18,428 nt of DNA from SIG603 sp964370405 (GTDB lineage: Bacteria > Bacillota > Clostridia > Oscillospirales > Acutalibacteraceae), in assembly GCA_964370405.1 (NCBI GenBank), contig CAYJJB010000037.1, positions 1-18,428 of the forward strand. Reading direction: 5' to 3'. Position 1 is the first letter of the stretch, and the number at the start of each line of letters is the position of its first letter. The translations under genes were made by a program, and so were the position numbers. This document shows, one piece after another, positions 1-7,801 of this stretch. Under the pieces are notes generated by a model. That model had not been told where the DNA came from. It saw nothing but the letters and a program-made list of their open reading frames with translations, and did not search any database.

Positions 1-2
1 TA

Positions 3-2747
3 TTACTCCTCTTTTCCACAGCATTTTTTATATTTTTTTCCGCTTCCACAGGGGCAAAACTCGTTTCTGCCTACTTTTTGTGTGTTTCTTACCGTTGTAT
101 TATTTGTTCCGGGTTCGCTGGCACCTGTTGCAGAGGTTTCTTTTGCAACGGCTTCTCTTTTTGGAGCTTCTTTAGTTCTTAAACGGAAAGTCATAAGCAT
201 TTTACCTGTGTTTTCCCTAATGTTTTCTATCATTTGGTCAAACATGTCAAAGCCCTCTGTTCTGTATTCTATTACAGGGTCTTTTTGTCCGTATGCTCTC
301 ATTCTTATTCCGTGCTGAAGCTCGCTCATTGCGTCAATGTGGTCCATCCACTGGGTGTCAACATTTTTTAGTAGCACCATGCGCTCTACTTCTCTCATGG
401 TTTGCTCTGTATAAGCTTCTTCTTTTTCTTTATAAATCTTAAGCGCTTTTTCTTTTAGCACATTTGATACATCACTTTGCTCTAAGTCTTCTAAATCCGC
501 AGATTTATAATGCAAATCATCAGGAGTTAAAAGCCAGCCCATATAGTGACCTCTAAGGCTTGCAATGTCCCAATCATCTTTTATAGTATTTTTTGGCAAA
601 AATAGCTCTACATTGCTATCAATTGAGTCTTCTATCATTTTTATTACTTGTTCTTTAACATTTTCGCCATTTAGCACTTTGTTTCTTTGGTCATAAATTA
701 TTTCACGTTGCCTGTTCATTACATCGTCATATTGAAGAACACTTTTTCTTATGCCAAAGTTTCTTCCTTCAACTTTTTTCTGTGCATTTTCTATGGTATT
801 TGAAATTATGCCAACATCAAGCGGAATATTTTCATCCATGTTCATTCTGTCCATTACCATGCTTATTCTGTCACCGCCGAAAAGACGCATTAAATCGTCT
901 TCAAGAGAGATGTAAAAACGGCTTTTACCTGGGTCGCCTTGTCTACCAGAACGGCCTCTTAACTGATTATCAATTCTTCGTGACTCATGGCGCTCTGTGC
1001 CTATGATATAAAGACCGCCTGCAGCCTTTACAAGTTCGGCTTCTTTTTCTATTTCAGGTCTAAATTCATCTTTAAGCTGTGAAAAAGTTTTGCGCACATT
1101 TAAAATTTCTTCATTATCTGTTTCGTTGTGTCCTGTTGCCTCTTCTAACAGCTCATGCTCTATTCCCATGCTTCTCATTTTTGAAAGTGCCATAAAGTCT
1201 AAGTTACCGCCAAGTTTAATGTCGGTACCTCTACCTGCCATGTTGGTGGCTATTGTAACAGCGCCTTTTTTACCTGCTTGGGCAATAATTTCTGCTTCTT
1301 TTTCATGGTATTTCGCATTCAAAACTTCATGCGGAACACCTTTTTTCTTAAGCATTTTACTAATAAGTTCTGATTTTTCTATGGTTACAGTACCCACAAG
1401 TATTGGTTGTCCTTTTTGGTGGTGAAGTTCAATGTCTTCAATTACCGCATTAAGTTTTGCTTTTTCTGTTTTATAAACTAAATCTCTGCAGTCTTCACGC
1501 ACCATAGGTCTGTTTGTTGGAATTTCCACAACGTCCAGTTTGTAAATTTCTGAAAACTCTGCTTCTTCTGTCATTGCTGTACCTGTCATACCTGAAAGTT
1601 TTCTGTACAGTCTAAAGTAGTTTTGGAAAGTAATGGTTGCAAGTGTGCGGCTTTCATGCGCAACTTTTACGTTTTCTTTTGCTTCTATCGCTTGGTGAAG
1701 ACCCTCGCTGTAGCGTCTACCATACATTAGTCTTCCCGTAAATTCATCAACAATGATAACCTCGCCATCTTTTACGACATAGTTTATATCTCTTAACATA
1801 TTTCCATAAGCTTTAATTGCTTGGTTTATGTGGTGATGTATTGTTACATTGTCAGGGTCTGTAAGATTTTCAAGTGAAAAGAAAGCCTCAGCTTTTTTAA
1901 TTCCTCTTTTTGTAAGAGAAGAAGACTTTGCTTTTTCGTTTACTATATAGTCATATTCATCATATATTTCGTCATTGTCTTGTTTTTCGTCGGTTTCGGC
2001 AACTCTTACAGACTTTAAAGTTCTGGCAAAAGAGTTTGCTTGCTTATATAAATCAGTAGATTTTTCGCCTTGTCCTGAAATTATAAGCGGAGTTCTTGCC
2101 TCGTCAATTAAAATGGAGTCCACCTCATCCACTATGGCAAAAACATGCTCTCTTTGCACTTTTCTTTCTTTATAAAGCACCATGTTATCCCTTAGATAAT
2201 CAAAGCCAAACTCGTTATTTGTTCCGTATGTGATGTCACATTTATATGACTTTCTTCTCTCGTCATTTTGAAGACCAGTATAAATTGTGCCAACGCTAAG
2301 ACCCATGTATCTATAAATTTTGCCATTCCACTCAGCATCACGTTTTGCAAGGTATTCATTTACAGTGACAACATGCACGCCTTCACCTGATAATGCGTTT
2401 AAATATGCGCAAAGAGCAGAGGTAAGCGTTTTACCCTCACCAGTTTTCATTTCACTAATTCTTCCTTGGTGCAAAATAATTGCGCCCTGCACCTGCACCC
2501 TATATGGGCGCTCGCCTATAACTCTCCATGAAGCTTCAGAACATGCGGCAAAGGCATCTGGCAAAATGTCGTCCAAAGTTTCGCCTTTAGAAAGCCTTTC
2601 TTTAAGTACGGCTGTTTGCCCTCTAAGTTCGCTGTCACTCATTTTTTTATATTTATCTGCCAAAGAGAAAACCTCGTTTACCTTTGACTCTATTCGTTTA
2701 AGCTCTTTTTTGCTGTAGTTTCCAAAAAATGCATTTAATATGCCCAT
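3..2747 (-). CDS. secA: SecA, preprotein translocase ATPase
   Basis: This is the motor ATPase that drives unfolded preproteins through SecYEG. The 914-residue product shows Walker A EMKTGEGKT at about 99-107, the DEAD-like box VDEVD at 206-210 followed by ILIDEARTPLIISG, the motif TNMAGRGTDI, and QLRGRSGRQGDPG in the second nucleotide-binding fold. The C-terminus is a zinc-binding SEC-C motif, with CPCGSG at 898-903 and CC at 909-910, as in SecAs that bind SecB or ribosomes. It is somewhat longer than Bacillus SecA (about 840 residues). The ATG at 2747 is preceded by AGAGG at 2763-2759. The stop codon is almost at the window edge, so the downstream neighbour is unseen. Identification is secure. 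Confidence 0.98.
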   Translation of the reverse strand: MGILNAFFGNYSKKELKRIESKVNEVFSLADKYKKMSDSELRGQTAVLKERLSKGETLDDILPDAFAACSEASWRVIGERPYRVQVQGAIILHQGRISEMKTGEGKTLTSALCAYLNALSGEGVHVVTVNEYLAKRDAEWNGKIYRYMGLSVGTIYTGLQNDERRKSYKCDITYGTNNEFGFDYLRDNMVLYKERKVQREHVFAIVDEVDSILIDEARTPLIISGQGEKSTDLYKQANSFARTLKSVRVAETDEKQDNDEIYDEYDYIVNEKAKSSSLTKRGIKKAEAFFSLENLTDPDNVTIHHHINQAIKAYGNMLRDINYVVKDGEVIIVDEFTGRLMYGRRYSEGLHQAIEAKENVKVAHESRTLATITFQNYFRLYRKLSGMTGTAMTEEAEFSEIYKLDVVEIPTNRPMVREDCRDLVYKTEKAKLNAVIEDIELHHQKGQPILVGTVTIEKSELISKMLKKKGVPHEVLNAKYHEKEAEIIAQAGKKGAVTIATNMAGRGTDIKLGGNLDFMALSKMRSMGIEHELLEEATGHNETDNEEILNVRKTFSQLKDEFRPEIEKEAELVKAAGGLYIIGTERHESRRIDNQLRGRSGRQGDPGKSRFYISLEDDLMRLFGGDRISMVMDRMNMDENIPLDVGIISNTIENAQKKVEGRNFGIRKSVLQYDDVMNRQREIIYDQRNKVLNGENVKEQVIKMIEDSIDSNVELFLPKNTIKDDWDIASLRGHYMGWLLTPDDLHYKSADLEDLEQSDVSNVLKEKALKIYKEKEEAYTEQTMREVERMVLLKNVDTQWMDHIDAMSELQHGIRMRAYGQKDPVIEYRTEGFDMFDQMIENIRENTGKMLMTFRLRTKEAPKREAVAKETSATGASEPGTNNTTVRNTQKVGRNEFCPCGSGKKYKKCCGKEE

Positions 2748-2788
2748 ATATTCACATACCTCTCATCAAATTTGCGTTTCTACCCTTT

Positions 2789-2817
2789 AATATACCATTA
2801 ATTTTAGATAAATACAA
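2789..2817 (-). promoter_or_regulatory. Candidate secA promoter
   Basis: On the minus strand there is TTGTAT (2817-2812), a 17-nt spacer, and TATATT (2794-2789), placed about 40 bases before the secA start codon. It resembles a housekeeping sigma-A promoter and is back to back with the promoter candidate of the MATE gene. It is seen in sequence only. Confidence 0.5.
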
Positions 2818-2878
2818 GAAAACACTATTCATATTTACAAAGATTTAATATTGAAATGCGTAATTTTTTAAAATCTAC

Positions 2879-2907
2879 TTGTAACTTAGTTTATAAAATG
2901 GTAAAAT
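2879..2907 (+). promoter_or_regulatory. Candidate promoter for the MATE-apbE gene run
   Basis: TTGTAA (2879-2884), a 17-nt spacer and TAAAAT (2902-2907) stand about 30 bases before the MATE start codon. The spacing is ideal and both boxes are near consensus. It is the only good promoter candidate before MATE, apbE and the NusG-II gene, which follow with almost no gaps. Confidence 0.5.
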
Positions 2908-2937
2908 TTTAGATGTTTATAGAAAAGAGGTAAAAAA

Positions 2938-4293
2938 ATGTCACAAAACATTAAGTCAGCACAAAAACTTGGAGAAGCTAAAATGCTTCCATTAATACTT
3001 ACCATGTCGCTTCCTGTCATGTTTTCCATGATGATACAAGCACTTTACAATATTGTGGACAGCTATTTTGTGTCGCAGTACAGTACAGAGGCACTGGCGG
3101 CGGTGTCGCTTGCCTTTCCCATACAAAACTTAATTATTGCCTTTGCTGTAGGTACTGCAGTGGGCGTTGGTTCTTTAATTTCAAGAAAACTAGGCGAGGG
3201 CAATGTAAAATATGCCCAAAAAGCCGCAACTCACGGCCTTTTATTAAGTGTATTAAGCTGGGTGTTATTTTTAGTATTTAGCCTTGTCGCATGCGAAGCG
3301 TTTTTTAGGCTTTATGAAAGTAATGAAGAGATTATTTCTATGGGAACATCTTATCTTTCAATAGTCACAATGTTCTCTTTTGGCTCATTTATTCAAATTT
3401 CTTTTGAGAAAATTTTACAGTCTACAGGTAACATGATGGTGCCAACTTTAATTCAAATTTTAGGCGCTGGAATAAACATTGCACTTGACCCTGTGTTTAT
3501 TTTTGGCTATTTTGGTATTCCAGCAATGGGCGCAACTGGTGCGGCTATTGCAACAGTGGCAGGTCAAATTATTGCAGGATTTACAGTAATGATAGTTGTA
3601 TTTGCTAAAAAAGACGGACTAAAACCACAGTTTAAAAACTTTAAACCAAGTGGCAAAATTATTAAAGACATATATTCAGTTGGCATACCCTCAATTATAA
3701 TGCAAGCAATAGGCACTATAATGACTATGGGACTAAACTTTATACTTGCAGGTTTTTCTGCCGCCGCCTACACAGTTTGCGGAATTTTAATTAAACTGCA
3801 GTCTTTTGTTTTTATGCCAATTTTTGGATTATCAAGCGGGCTTATGCCAATATTTGGATATAACTATGGTGCAAAAAATAAAAAAAGACTTATGTCTTGT
3901 CTAAAAATAGGTTGTGTTGTTGCGCTTATAATTAATATAAGCGGAACACTTGCATTTATGCTGTTTCCAGAGCCTCTTTTGGGCATATTTAACCCAACAC
4001 CAGAAATAATTGAAATAGGCATTCCTGCAATGCGAATTTTCTCAAGCGGATTTTTCCTAGCTGCCATGGGTATAACAATATCAACACTTTTCCAAGCGGT
4101 TGGCAAAGGAATGTATAGCCTGTTTAACTCTGTTTTAAGGCAACTTGTGGTTTTGCTTCCTGTTGCATATGTTTTATCTCATGTAAGCATTTTTGCACTG
4201 TGGTTTGCTTTCCCAATAAGCGAAGTTGTCTGTATGATTTACATATTTATAATGTTCTTTAGACTTTATCATAACAAAATAAAACATTTGTAA
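2938..4293 (+). CDS. MATE-family multidrug/cation antiporter
   Basis: A 451-residue polytopic membrane protein of the MATE family (MatE domain twice, MepA/NorM-like). The family exports cationic drugs, dyes or metabolites in exchange for Na+ or H+ at the cell membrane. Family signs are the N-terminal LILTMSLPVMFSMMIQALYN segment and SYFVSQYSTEALAAVS in the first half, and the matching second half with GIPSIIMQAIGTIMTMGLN and GLMPIFGYNYGAK. Hydrophobic segments match about 12 membrane helices. The ATG is preceded by AAGAGG at 2925-2930. The gene ends 9 bases before apbE, whose ribosome binding site overlaps its stop, so the two are probably co-transcribed. The substrate cannot be read from sequence; export of a flavin-related compound is speculation. 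Confidence 0.93.
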   Translation: MSQNIKSAQKLGEAKMLPLILTMSLPVMFSMMIQALYNIVDSYFVSQYSTEALAAVSLAFPIQNLIIAFAVGTAVGVGSLISRKLGEGNVKYAQKAATHGLLLSVLSWVLFLVFSLVACEAFFRLYESNEEIISMGTSYLSIVTMFSFGSFIQISFEKILQSTGNMMVPTLIQILGAGINIALDPVFIFGYFGIPAMGATGAAIATVAGQIIAGFTVMIVVFAKKDGLKPQFKNFKPSGKIIKDIYSVGIPSIIMQAIGTIMTMGLNFILAGFSAAAYTVCGILIKLQSFVFMPIFGLSSGLMPIFGYNYGAKNKKRLMSCLKIGCVVALIINISGTLAFMLFPEPLLGIFNPTPEIIEIGIPAMRIFSSGFFLAAMGITISTLFQAVGKGMYSLFNSVLRQLVVLLPVAYVLSHVSIFALWFAFPISEVVCMIYIFIMFFRLYHNKIKHL

Positions 4294-4302
4294 GGTGAAA
4301 CA

Positions 4303-5319
4303 GTGAAGCTTATTTTAAAAAAATACTCTGTATTTATAATTATATTTTTACTTATATCTCTTGTACTCGTGTTGTATTTTTTTACTAAATCACCTGTAAA
4401 ATATGAGCTTACGACTTTTTCTATGGGCTCTTATGTTACACAGAGTGTGTACGATAAAGAGGATGTTATGGCGCAGGTGAGCACGGCAATAAATGATTTA
4501 GAAAAAGAAATATCTTGGCGGATAGAGGGCAGTGATGTCTATAAAATTAACGAGGTTAGTGGTGCCGTAGCCGCATCAAAACAAAGCCTTGATTTAATTA
4601 ATTTATGCTATGAAGTATCAAGTGTATCGGACGGTGCATTTGATATAAGCATAGCGCCTTTAAGTCTTTTGTGGAACTTTGATAACTTTCCTACCTCGCC
4701 GCCTAAGGACAGCGACATAAAAGAAATGCTGTCTTTTGTAGATTATGAAAATATAGTTTTAGATGATGAGAAAGTAAAACTTCTAAATGGTGCGCAAATT
4801 GACCTTGGTGCTGTAGGAAAAGGTGCGGCATGTGATACTGCAGTGAATATATATAAAGAAAACGGTGTAAATTCTGCCATAATAGCAGTTGGCGGAAGCG
4901 TTGCGACCTTAGGGCAAAACCCTGTGGCAGATAAATGGAATATTGCGGTACGTGACCCATATGGCTCACAAAATCCCATAGTATCACTGCATGTTTCTGA
5001 GGTTTTTATTTCCACCTCAGGAACATATGAAAAGACATTTACTCATGAGGGCACAACATATCACCATATCTTAGATCCCAAAACTGGATATCCTGTGGAT
5101 AATGATTTACTAAGTGTCACAGTTATTTGTGACAGTGGCGCTTTAAGCGATGCACTTTCGACGGCATGTCTTGTACTTGGATATGAAAAAAGCCTTGATT
5201 TATTAGAAGAATTTGATGCACAAGCGGTTTTTATAGATAAAAGCAATGAAATTTATTTGACAGATGGCATAAATTCGCAGTTTGAACTTCTGTCAAAGGA
5301 GTACACGTTAAATGGATAA
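4303..5319 (+). CDS. apbE: FAD:protein FMN transferase (ApbE family), membrane anchored
   Basis: ApbE enzymes use FAD and Mg2+ to attach FMN covalently to a threonine of target proteins, including RnfG, RnfD and their NqrC/NqrB relatives. The 338-residue product has one N-terminal membrane segment (about 9-27) with no lipobox cysteine, so it is probably anchored by this helix with the catalytic domain outside. Family motifs are TTFSMGSYVT (37-46), DLGAVGKGAACDTA (167-180), AVGGSVATLG (195-204), ISTSGTYEK (236-244), HHILDPKTGYP (254-264) and DALSTACLVLG (283-293) with the metal-binding D283 and T287. The start is GTG, with AAGGTG at 4292-4297 overlapping the MATE stop. The last 8 bases overlap the next gene. 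Position before rnfCDGEAB strongly suggests Rnf flavinylation. Confidence 0.94.
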   Translation: MKLILKKYSVFIIIFLLISLVLVLYFFTKSPVKYELTTFSMGSYVTQSVYDKEDVMAQVSTAINDLEKEISWRIEGSDVYKINEVSGAVAASKQSLDLINLCYEVSSVSDGAFDISIAPLSLLWNFDNFPTSPPKDSDIKEMLSFVDYENIVLDDEKVKLLNGAQIDLGAVGKGAACDTAVNIYKENGVNSAIIAVGGSVATLGQNPVADKWNIAVRDPYGSQNPIVSLHVSEVFISTSGTYEKTFTHEGTTYHHILDPKTGYPVDNDLLSVTVICDSGALSDALSTACLVLGYEKSLDLLEEFDAQAVFIDKSNEIYLTDGINSQFELLSKEYTLNG

Positions 5320-5689
5320 GAGAAAGTTTTTCACAAAGAGAGATTTAATAATCACCGTTATTTTACTTACTGTAAGCGTGGTGTTTTACATATTCATAAA
5401 TTCATCACAGGGCGGCGATGTGTTTACCGTAAAATTGGGACAAAACGATATAGAACATATAAATTTTTCTAAGGCACAGGGCGAGCAGTTTATACTTATA
5501 GACGGCGAGTATCCTCTTGAAGTGCATTATGACAAAGACGGAGTATGGATAGAAAACGCAAGCTGTCCTGATAAAGTGTGCGAGCACACAGGCAAAATAG
5601 AAAAACAAGGCCAAAGTATAATATGCATACCAAGTGCTGTGTCGGTTGAAATAGACGGGCAAGCGCAGTTTGACGCAGTGACATATTAG
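5312..5689 (+). CDS. NusG domain II-containing membrane-anchored protein
   Basis: A 125-residue protein with an N-terminal membrane helix (about 11-31) and an extracytoplasmic domain of the NusG-II type. It is not a transcription factor despite the family name. The C-terminal half contains NASCPDKVCEHTGKI, then GQSIICIPSAVSVEI, which is the conserved pattern of this family, with a CPDKVC cysteine pair and a third cysteine in IICIP. Translation is coupled to apbE: the ATG overlaps the apbE stop, and AAAGGAG lies at 5295-5301. This family recurs beside ApbE, Gx-transporter and Rnf genes in Firmicutes, as here. Its biochemical role is unknown. A part in flavin or metal delivery to Rnf, or as a scaffold, is inference. 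Confidence 0.85.
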   Translation: MDKRKFFTKRDLIITVILLTVSVVFYIFINSSQGGDVFTVKLGQNDIEHINFSKAQGEQFILIDGEYPLEVHYDKDGVWIENASCPDKVCEHTGKIEKQGQSIICIPSAVSVEIDGQAQFDAVTY

Positions 5690-5840
5690 TTGATAGTTGT
5701 AGTGAACGCATTTTATGCGTTCAAAGTGAAAAGTGAAGAGTGAAGAGTGAAAAGTTGTGGTGAAATGCTTCGCATTTTTTATTATAATTAAAAAATCCAT
5801 AGGATTTTCACCACCACTATCAACTATCAACTCTCAACTC
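5688..5840. repeat. Composite palindromic/heptameric repeat element, copy 1
   Basis: This fills the spacer between the NusG-II and Gx genes and overlaps the former's stop codon. From left to right it has GTTGATA-type sequence, a perfect 8-bp hairpin (GAACGCAT, loop TTT, 5704-5722), four tandem heptamers GTGAARA (5726-5753), and a branched core. The core has an outer stem TGGTGAAA (5758-5765) with TTTCACCA (5806-5813). It encloses AATGC-TTC-GCATT (5764-5776) and AAAATCC-ATA-GGATTTT (5792-5808), which compete for some outer-stem bases. The right arm, read on the minus strand, is GTGGTGG next to GTTGATA/GTTGAGA heptamers (5814-5837), and its complement matches the outermost left arm. Copy 2 is at 11386-11575. 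No ORF with transposase features is present. Confidence 0.85.
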
Positions 5841-5855
5841 AAAAAAGGATTTTTC

Positions 5856-6383
5856 ATGAAAAATAATGTAAAAAAATTAACAACATATGCCCTCTTTGGT
5901 GCTATGGCTTTGGTTTTATCGGCTTTGGAGGGGCTTATCCCGCCACTTCCCATACTTCCACCAGGTGCTAAGGCAGGGTTTTCAAATATTATTGTAATGT
6001 TTTCTATAGGAAGCGTGGGCCTGCCCTGTGCTTTGTTCATTGTGCTGTTGAAGGCGGTGTTCACCCTTTTAACAAGAGGTGTTACAGCATTTTTAATGAG
6101 CCTTTTAGGCGGACTTTTTAGCATGATTGTAATGTATCTTCTTTATAAAAAGACAAAGTTGTCGCTTTTGGGAATAGGCGTAATATCCGCTTTTTTTCAC
6201 AATTTAGCCCAAATATGCACCGCTTACTTTATTACTGGTGCAGGTGTGCTGTTTTATATGCCACAAACTTTAATTTTTGGAATTTTTTCAGGCATTGCAA
6301 TGGGGCTGATTTTAAAAATTTTGTACCCTTTGCTACAAAAATTATTTAAACAAATATCTAAAGGGCATATTGCATATCTTTGA
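5856..6383 (+). CDS. Gx transporter family membrane protein (Pfam 'heptaprenyl diphosphate synthase component I')
   Basis: A 175-residue, very hydrophobic protein with about five or six membrane segments. It carries the family pattern LEGLIPPLPILPPGAKAGFSNI at about 24-45 (split: LEGLIPPLPILPPG then AKAGFSNI) and FHNLAQI near 115-120. The frame is open upstream to a GTG at 5757, but that stretch is repeat element. The ATG at 5856 is preferred because AAAGGA at 5844-5849 sits six bases before it and the protein then begins with a normal short basic leader, MKNNVKK. The database name implying prenyl diphosphate synthesis is doubtful, since the fold looks like a small-molecule permease or S component. 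It lies between apbE/NusG-II and rnfC, so transport of a Rnf cofactor or precursor is plausible but unproven. Confidence 0.85.
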   Translation: MKNNVKKLTTYALFGAMALVLSALEGLIPPLPILPPGAKAGFSNIIVMFSIGSVGLPCALFIVLLKAVFTLLTRGVTAFLMSLLGGLFSMIVMYLLYKKTKLSLLGIGVISAFFHNLAQICTAYFITGAGVLFYMPQTLIFGIFSGIAMGLILKILYPLLQKLFKQISKGHIAYL

Positions 6384-6425
6384 CGAATTTGGTATGATAA
6401 GCTTTAGGACAATTTAACATATAAT
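6370..6425 (+). promoter_or_regulatory. Candidate promoter(s) for the rnf operon
   Basis: TTGCAT (6370-6375), a 17-nt spacer and TATGAT (6393-6398) overlap the end of the Gx gene. A second -10-like TATAAT lies at 6420-6425 without a good -35 box. Either could drive rnfC separately from the upstream genes. No hairpin terminator is seen between the Gx gene and rnfC, so read-through is also likely. Confidence 0.4.
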
Positions 6426-6458
6426 TTTTATTTAAAATAAAGGGAGGATGATTAAAAA

Positions 6459-7796
6459 ATGGCTTTGGATTTTCCAGTAAAACCATTTAAAACCCATGGT
6501 GGGGCACATGTTCCACACCACAAAAACACCTCGCAAATGGAATCGGTTTTTATGCCGATACCAAAAATCGTTATTATTCCCATGACTCAGCACATAGGTG
6601 CGCCATGTAAGCCTTTAGTAAAAAAAGGTGATTATGTCTATATGGGACAAATGATAGGCGATAGCGAGGCTTTTGTTTGTGCGCCCGTTCACGCTTCTGT
6701 TTCGGGTACGGTTAAAGAAATTAAGCAAATCATGCTTACAGGTGGACAAATGATAGACGCAGTCGTTATAGAGTCTGATGACAAAAACGAGCTATGTCCT
6801 GATATTAAAGTGCCTGTGGTAACAGATAAAAAATCTTTGTCTAAGGCAATTCGTCAGTCTGGCCTTGTAGGACTTGGCGGTGCAGGTTTTCCGGCTCACG
6901 TAAAACTTAATGTGCCAGAGGACAAAAATGTGGACACGCTTATTATAAATGCGGCAGAGTGCGAACCTTATGTTACCTGTGACCACAGGGAAGCTCTTGA
7001 AAATTCGCAAAATATAATGGACGGTATATATAAGGTAAAAGAGCTTTTAGGTATTAAAAATGTAATAATTGCAATTGAGGACAACAAACCAAATGCAATA
7101 AAGAAAATGCGTGAAATTGCAAATAATAAAGAGCTTGACCCAAATAATGAAGTGCATGTAATCGCACTAAAATCCATGTACCCACAAGGTGCTGAAAAAG
7201 TGCTTATTAAAGCCACAACAAACAGAGAAGTTCCACCGGGTAAACTGCCACTTGATGTAGGTTGTATAGTAATGAACATAGGATCTGTGTCATACATAGC
7301 TTCATACCTTAGAAACGGAATACCGCTTACTAAAAAGAGAATAACCGTTGACGGTTCAGCAATAAAAAATCCACAAAACGTTATTGCATATATAGGTACT
7401 CCTATAAGTGAGATAGTAGAGTTTTGCGGCGGATATAAAGAAGAGCCAAGAAAAATTATTATGGGTGGCCCTATGATGGGTGTTGCGGTAACAAGTGATG
7501 ACTTGCCTGTTTTAAAACAAAATAACGGAATTTTGGCTTTTTCTAAAAAAGAAGCAGAACTTTTAGAACCAACAGACTGCATAAGATGTGGCAGATGTGT
7601 GTCGGCATGTCCTATGAAGCTAATGCCTACTCTTTTAGAAAAATATTCTATTTTGGATAAGCCTGTCGAGCTTGAAGATCTTGATATTATGACCTGTATG
7701 GAATGTGGTTGCTGTTCTTTCTCATGTCCTGCAGGCAGACGTCTTGTACAGTCAATTCGTCTTGGCAAATCTCATTTAAGAAAGAGTAAGGGGTGA
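6459..7796 (+). CDS. rnfC: RnfC, NADH/FMN-binding subunit of the Rnf complex
   Basis: RnfC is the cytoplasmic subunit of the ferredoxin:NAD+ oxidoreductase that binds NAD(H) and FMN and exchanges electrons with RnfB. The 445-residue product has the nucleotide/FMN-binding stretch GLVGLGGAGFPAHVKL (135-150), INAAECEPYVTCD (163-175), and two [4Fe-4S] motifs: C374-x2-C377-x2-C380-x3-C384 and C413-x2-C416-x2-C419-x3-C423. This is the short clostridial form without the long alanine-rich tail of proteobacterial RnfC. The ATG follows AGGGAGG at 6441-6447 with an 11-nt spacer. It is the first gene of the order C-D-G-E-A-B and overlaps the rnfD ribosome-binding region. Confidence 0.97.
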   Translation: MALDFPVKPFKTHGGAHVPHHKNTSQMESVFMPIPKIVIIPMTQHIGAPCKPLVKKGDYVYMGQMIGDSEAFVCAPVHASVSGTVKEIKQIMLTGGQMIDAVVIESDDKNELCPDIKVPVVTDKKSLSKAIRQSGLVGLGGAGFPAHVKLNVPEDKNVDTLIINAAECEPYVTCDHREALENSQNIMDGIYKVKELLGIKNVIIAIEDNKPNAIKKMREIANNKELDPNNEVHVIALKSMYPQGAEKVLIKATTNREVPPGKLPLDVGCIVMNIGSVSYIASYLRNGIPLTKKRITVDGSAIKNPQNVIAYIGTPISEIVEFCGGYKEEPRKIIMGGPMMGVAVTSDDLPVLKQNNGILAFSKKEAELLEPTDCIRCGRCVSACPMKLMPTLLEKYSILDKPVELEDLDIMTCMECGCCSFSCPAGRRLVQSIRLGKSHLRKSKG

Positions 7797-7801
7797 TAGA
7801 T

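Noticed and set aside
5405..5830. 141-residue minus-strand frame over the NusG-II gene and repeat copy 1
   Set aside because: It is the antisense of a conserved family gene plus a repeat element, without a ribosome binding site or recognisable domain.
5726..5840. CRISPR array or transposon remnant in the heptamer repeats
   Set aside because: The units are seven bases with no unique spacers, so it is not CRISPR. No transposase-like frame lies inside or beside either copy, so an autonomous insertion sequence is not supported.
6968..7768. 266-residue open frame on the minus strand inside rnfC
   Set aside because: It lies fully antisense to rnfC, whose product has complete cofactor motifs. The antisense translation has no family motif, and long antisense frames are common here because of codon bias.
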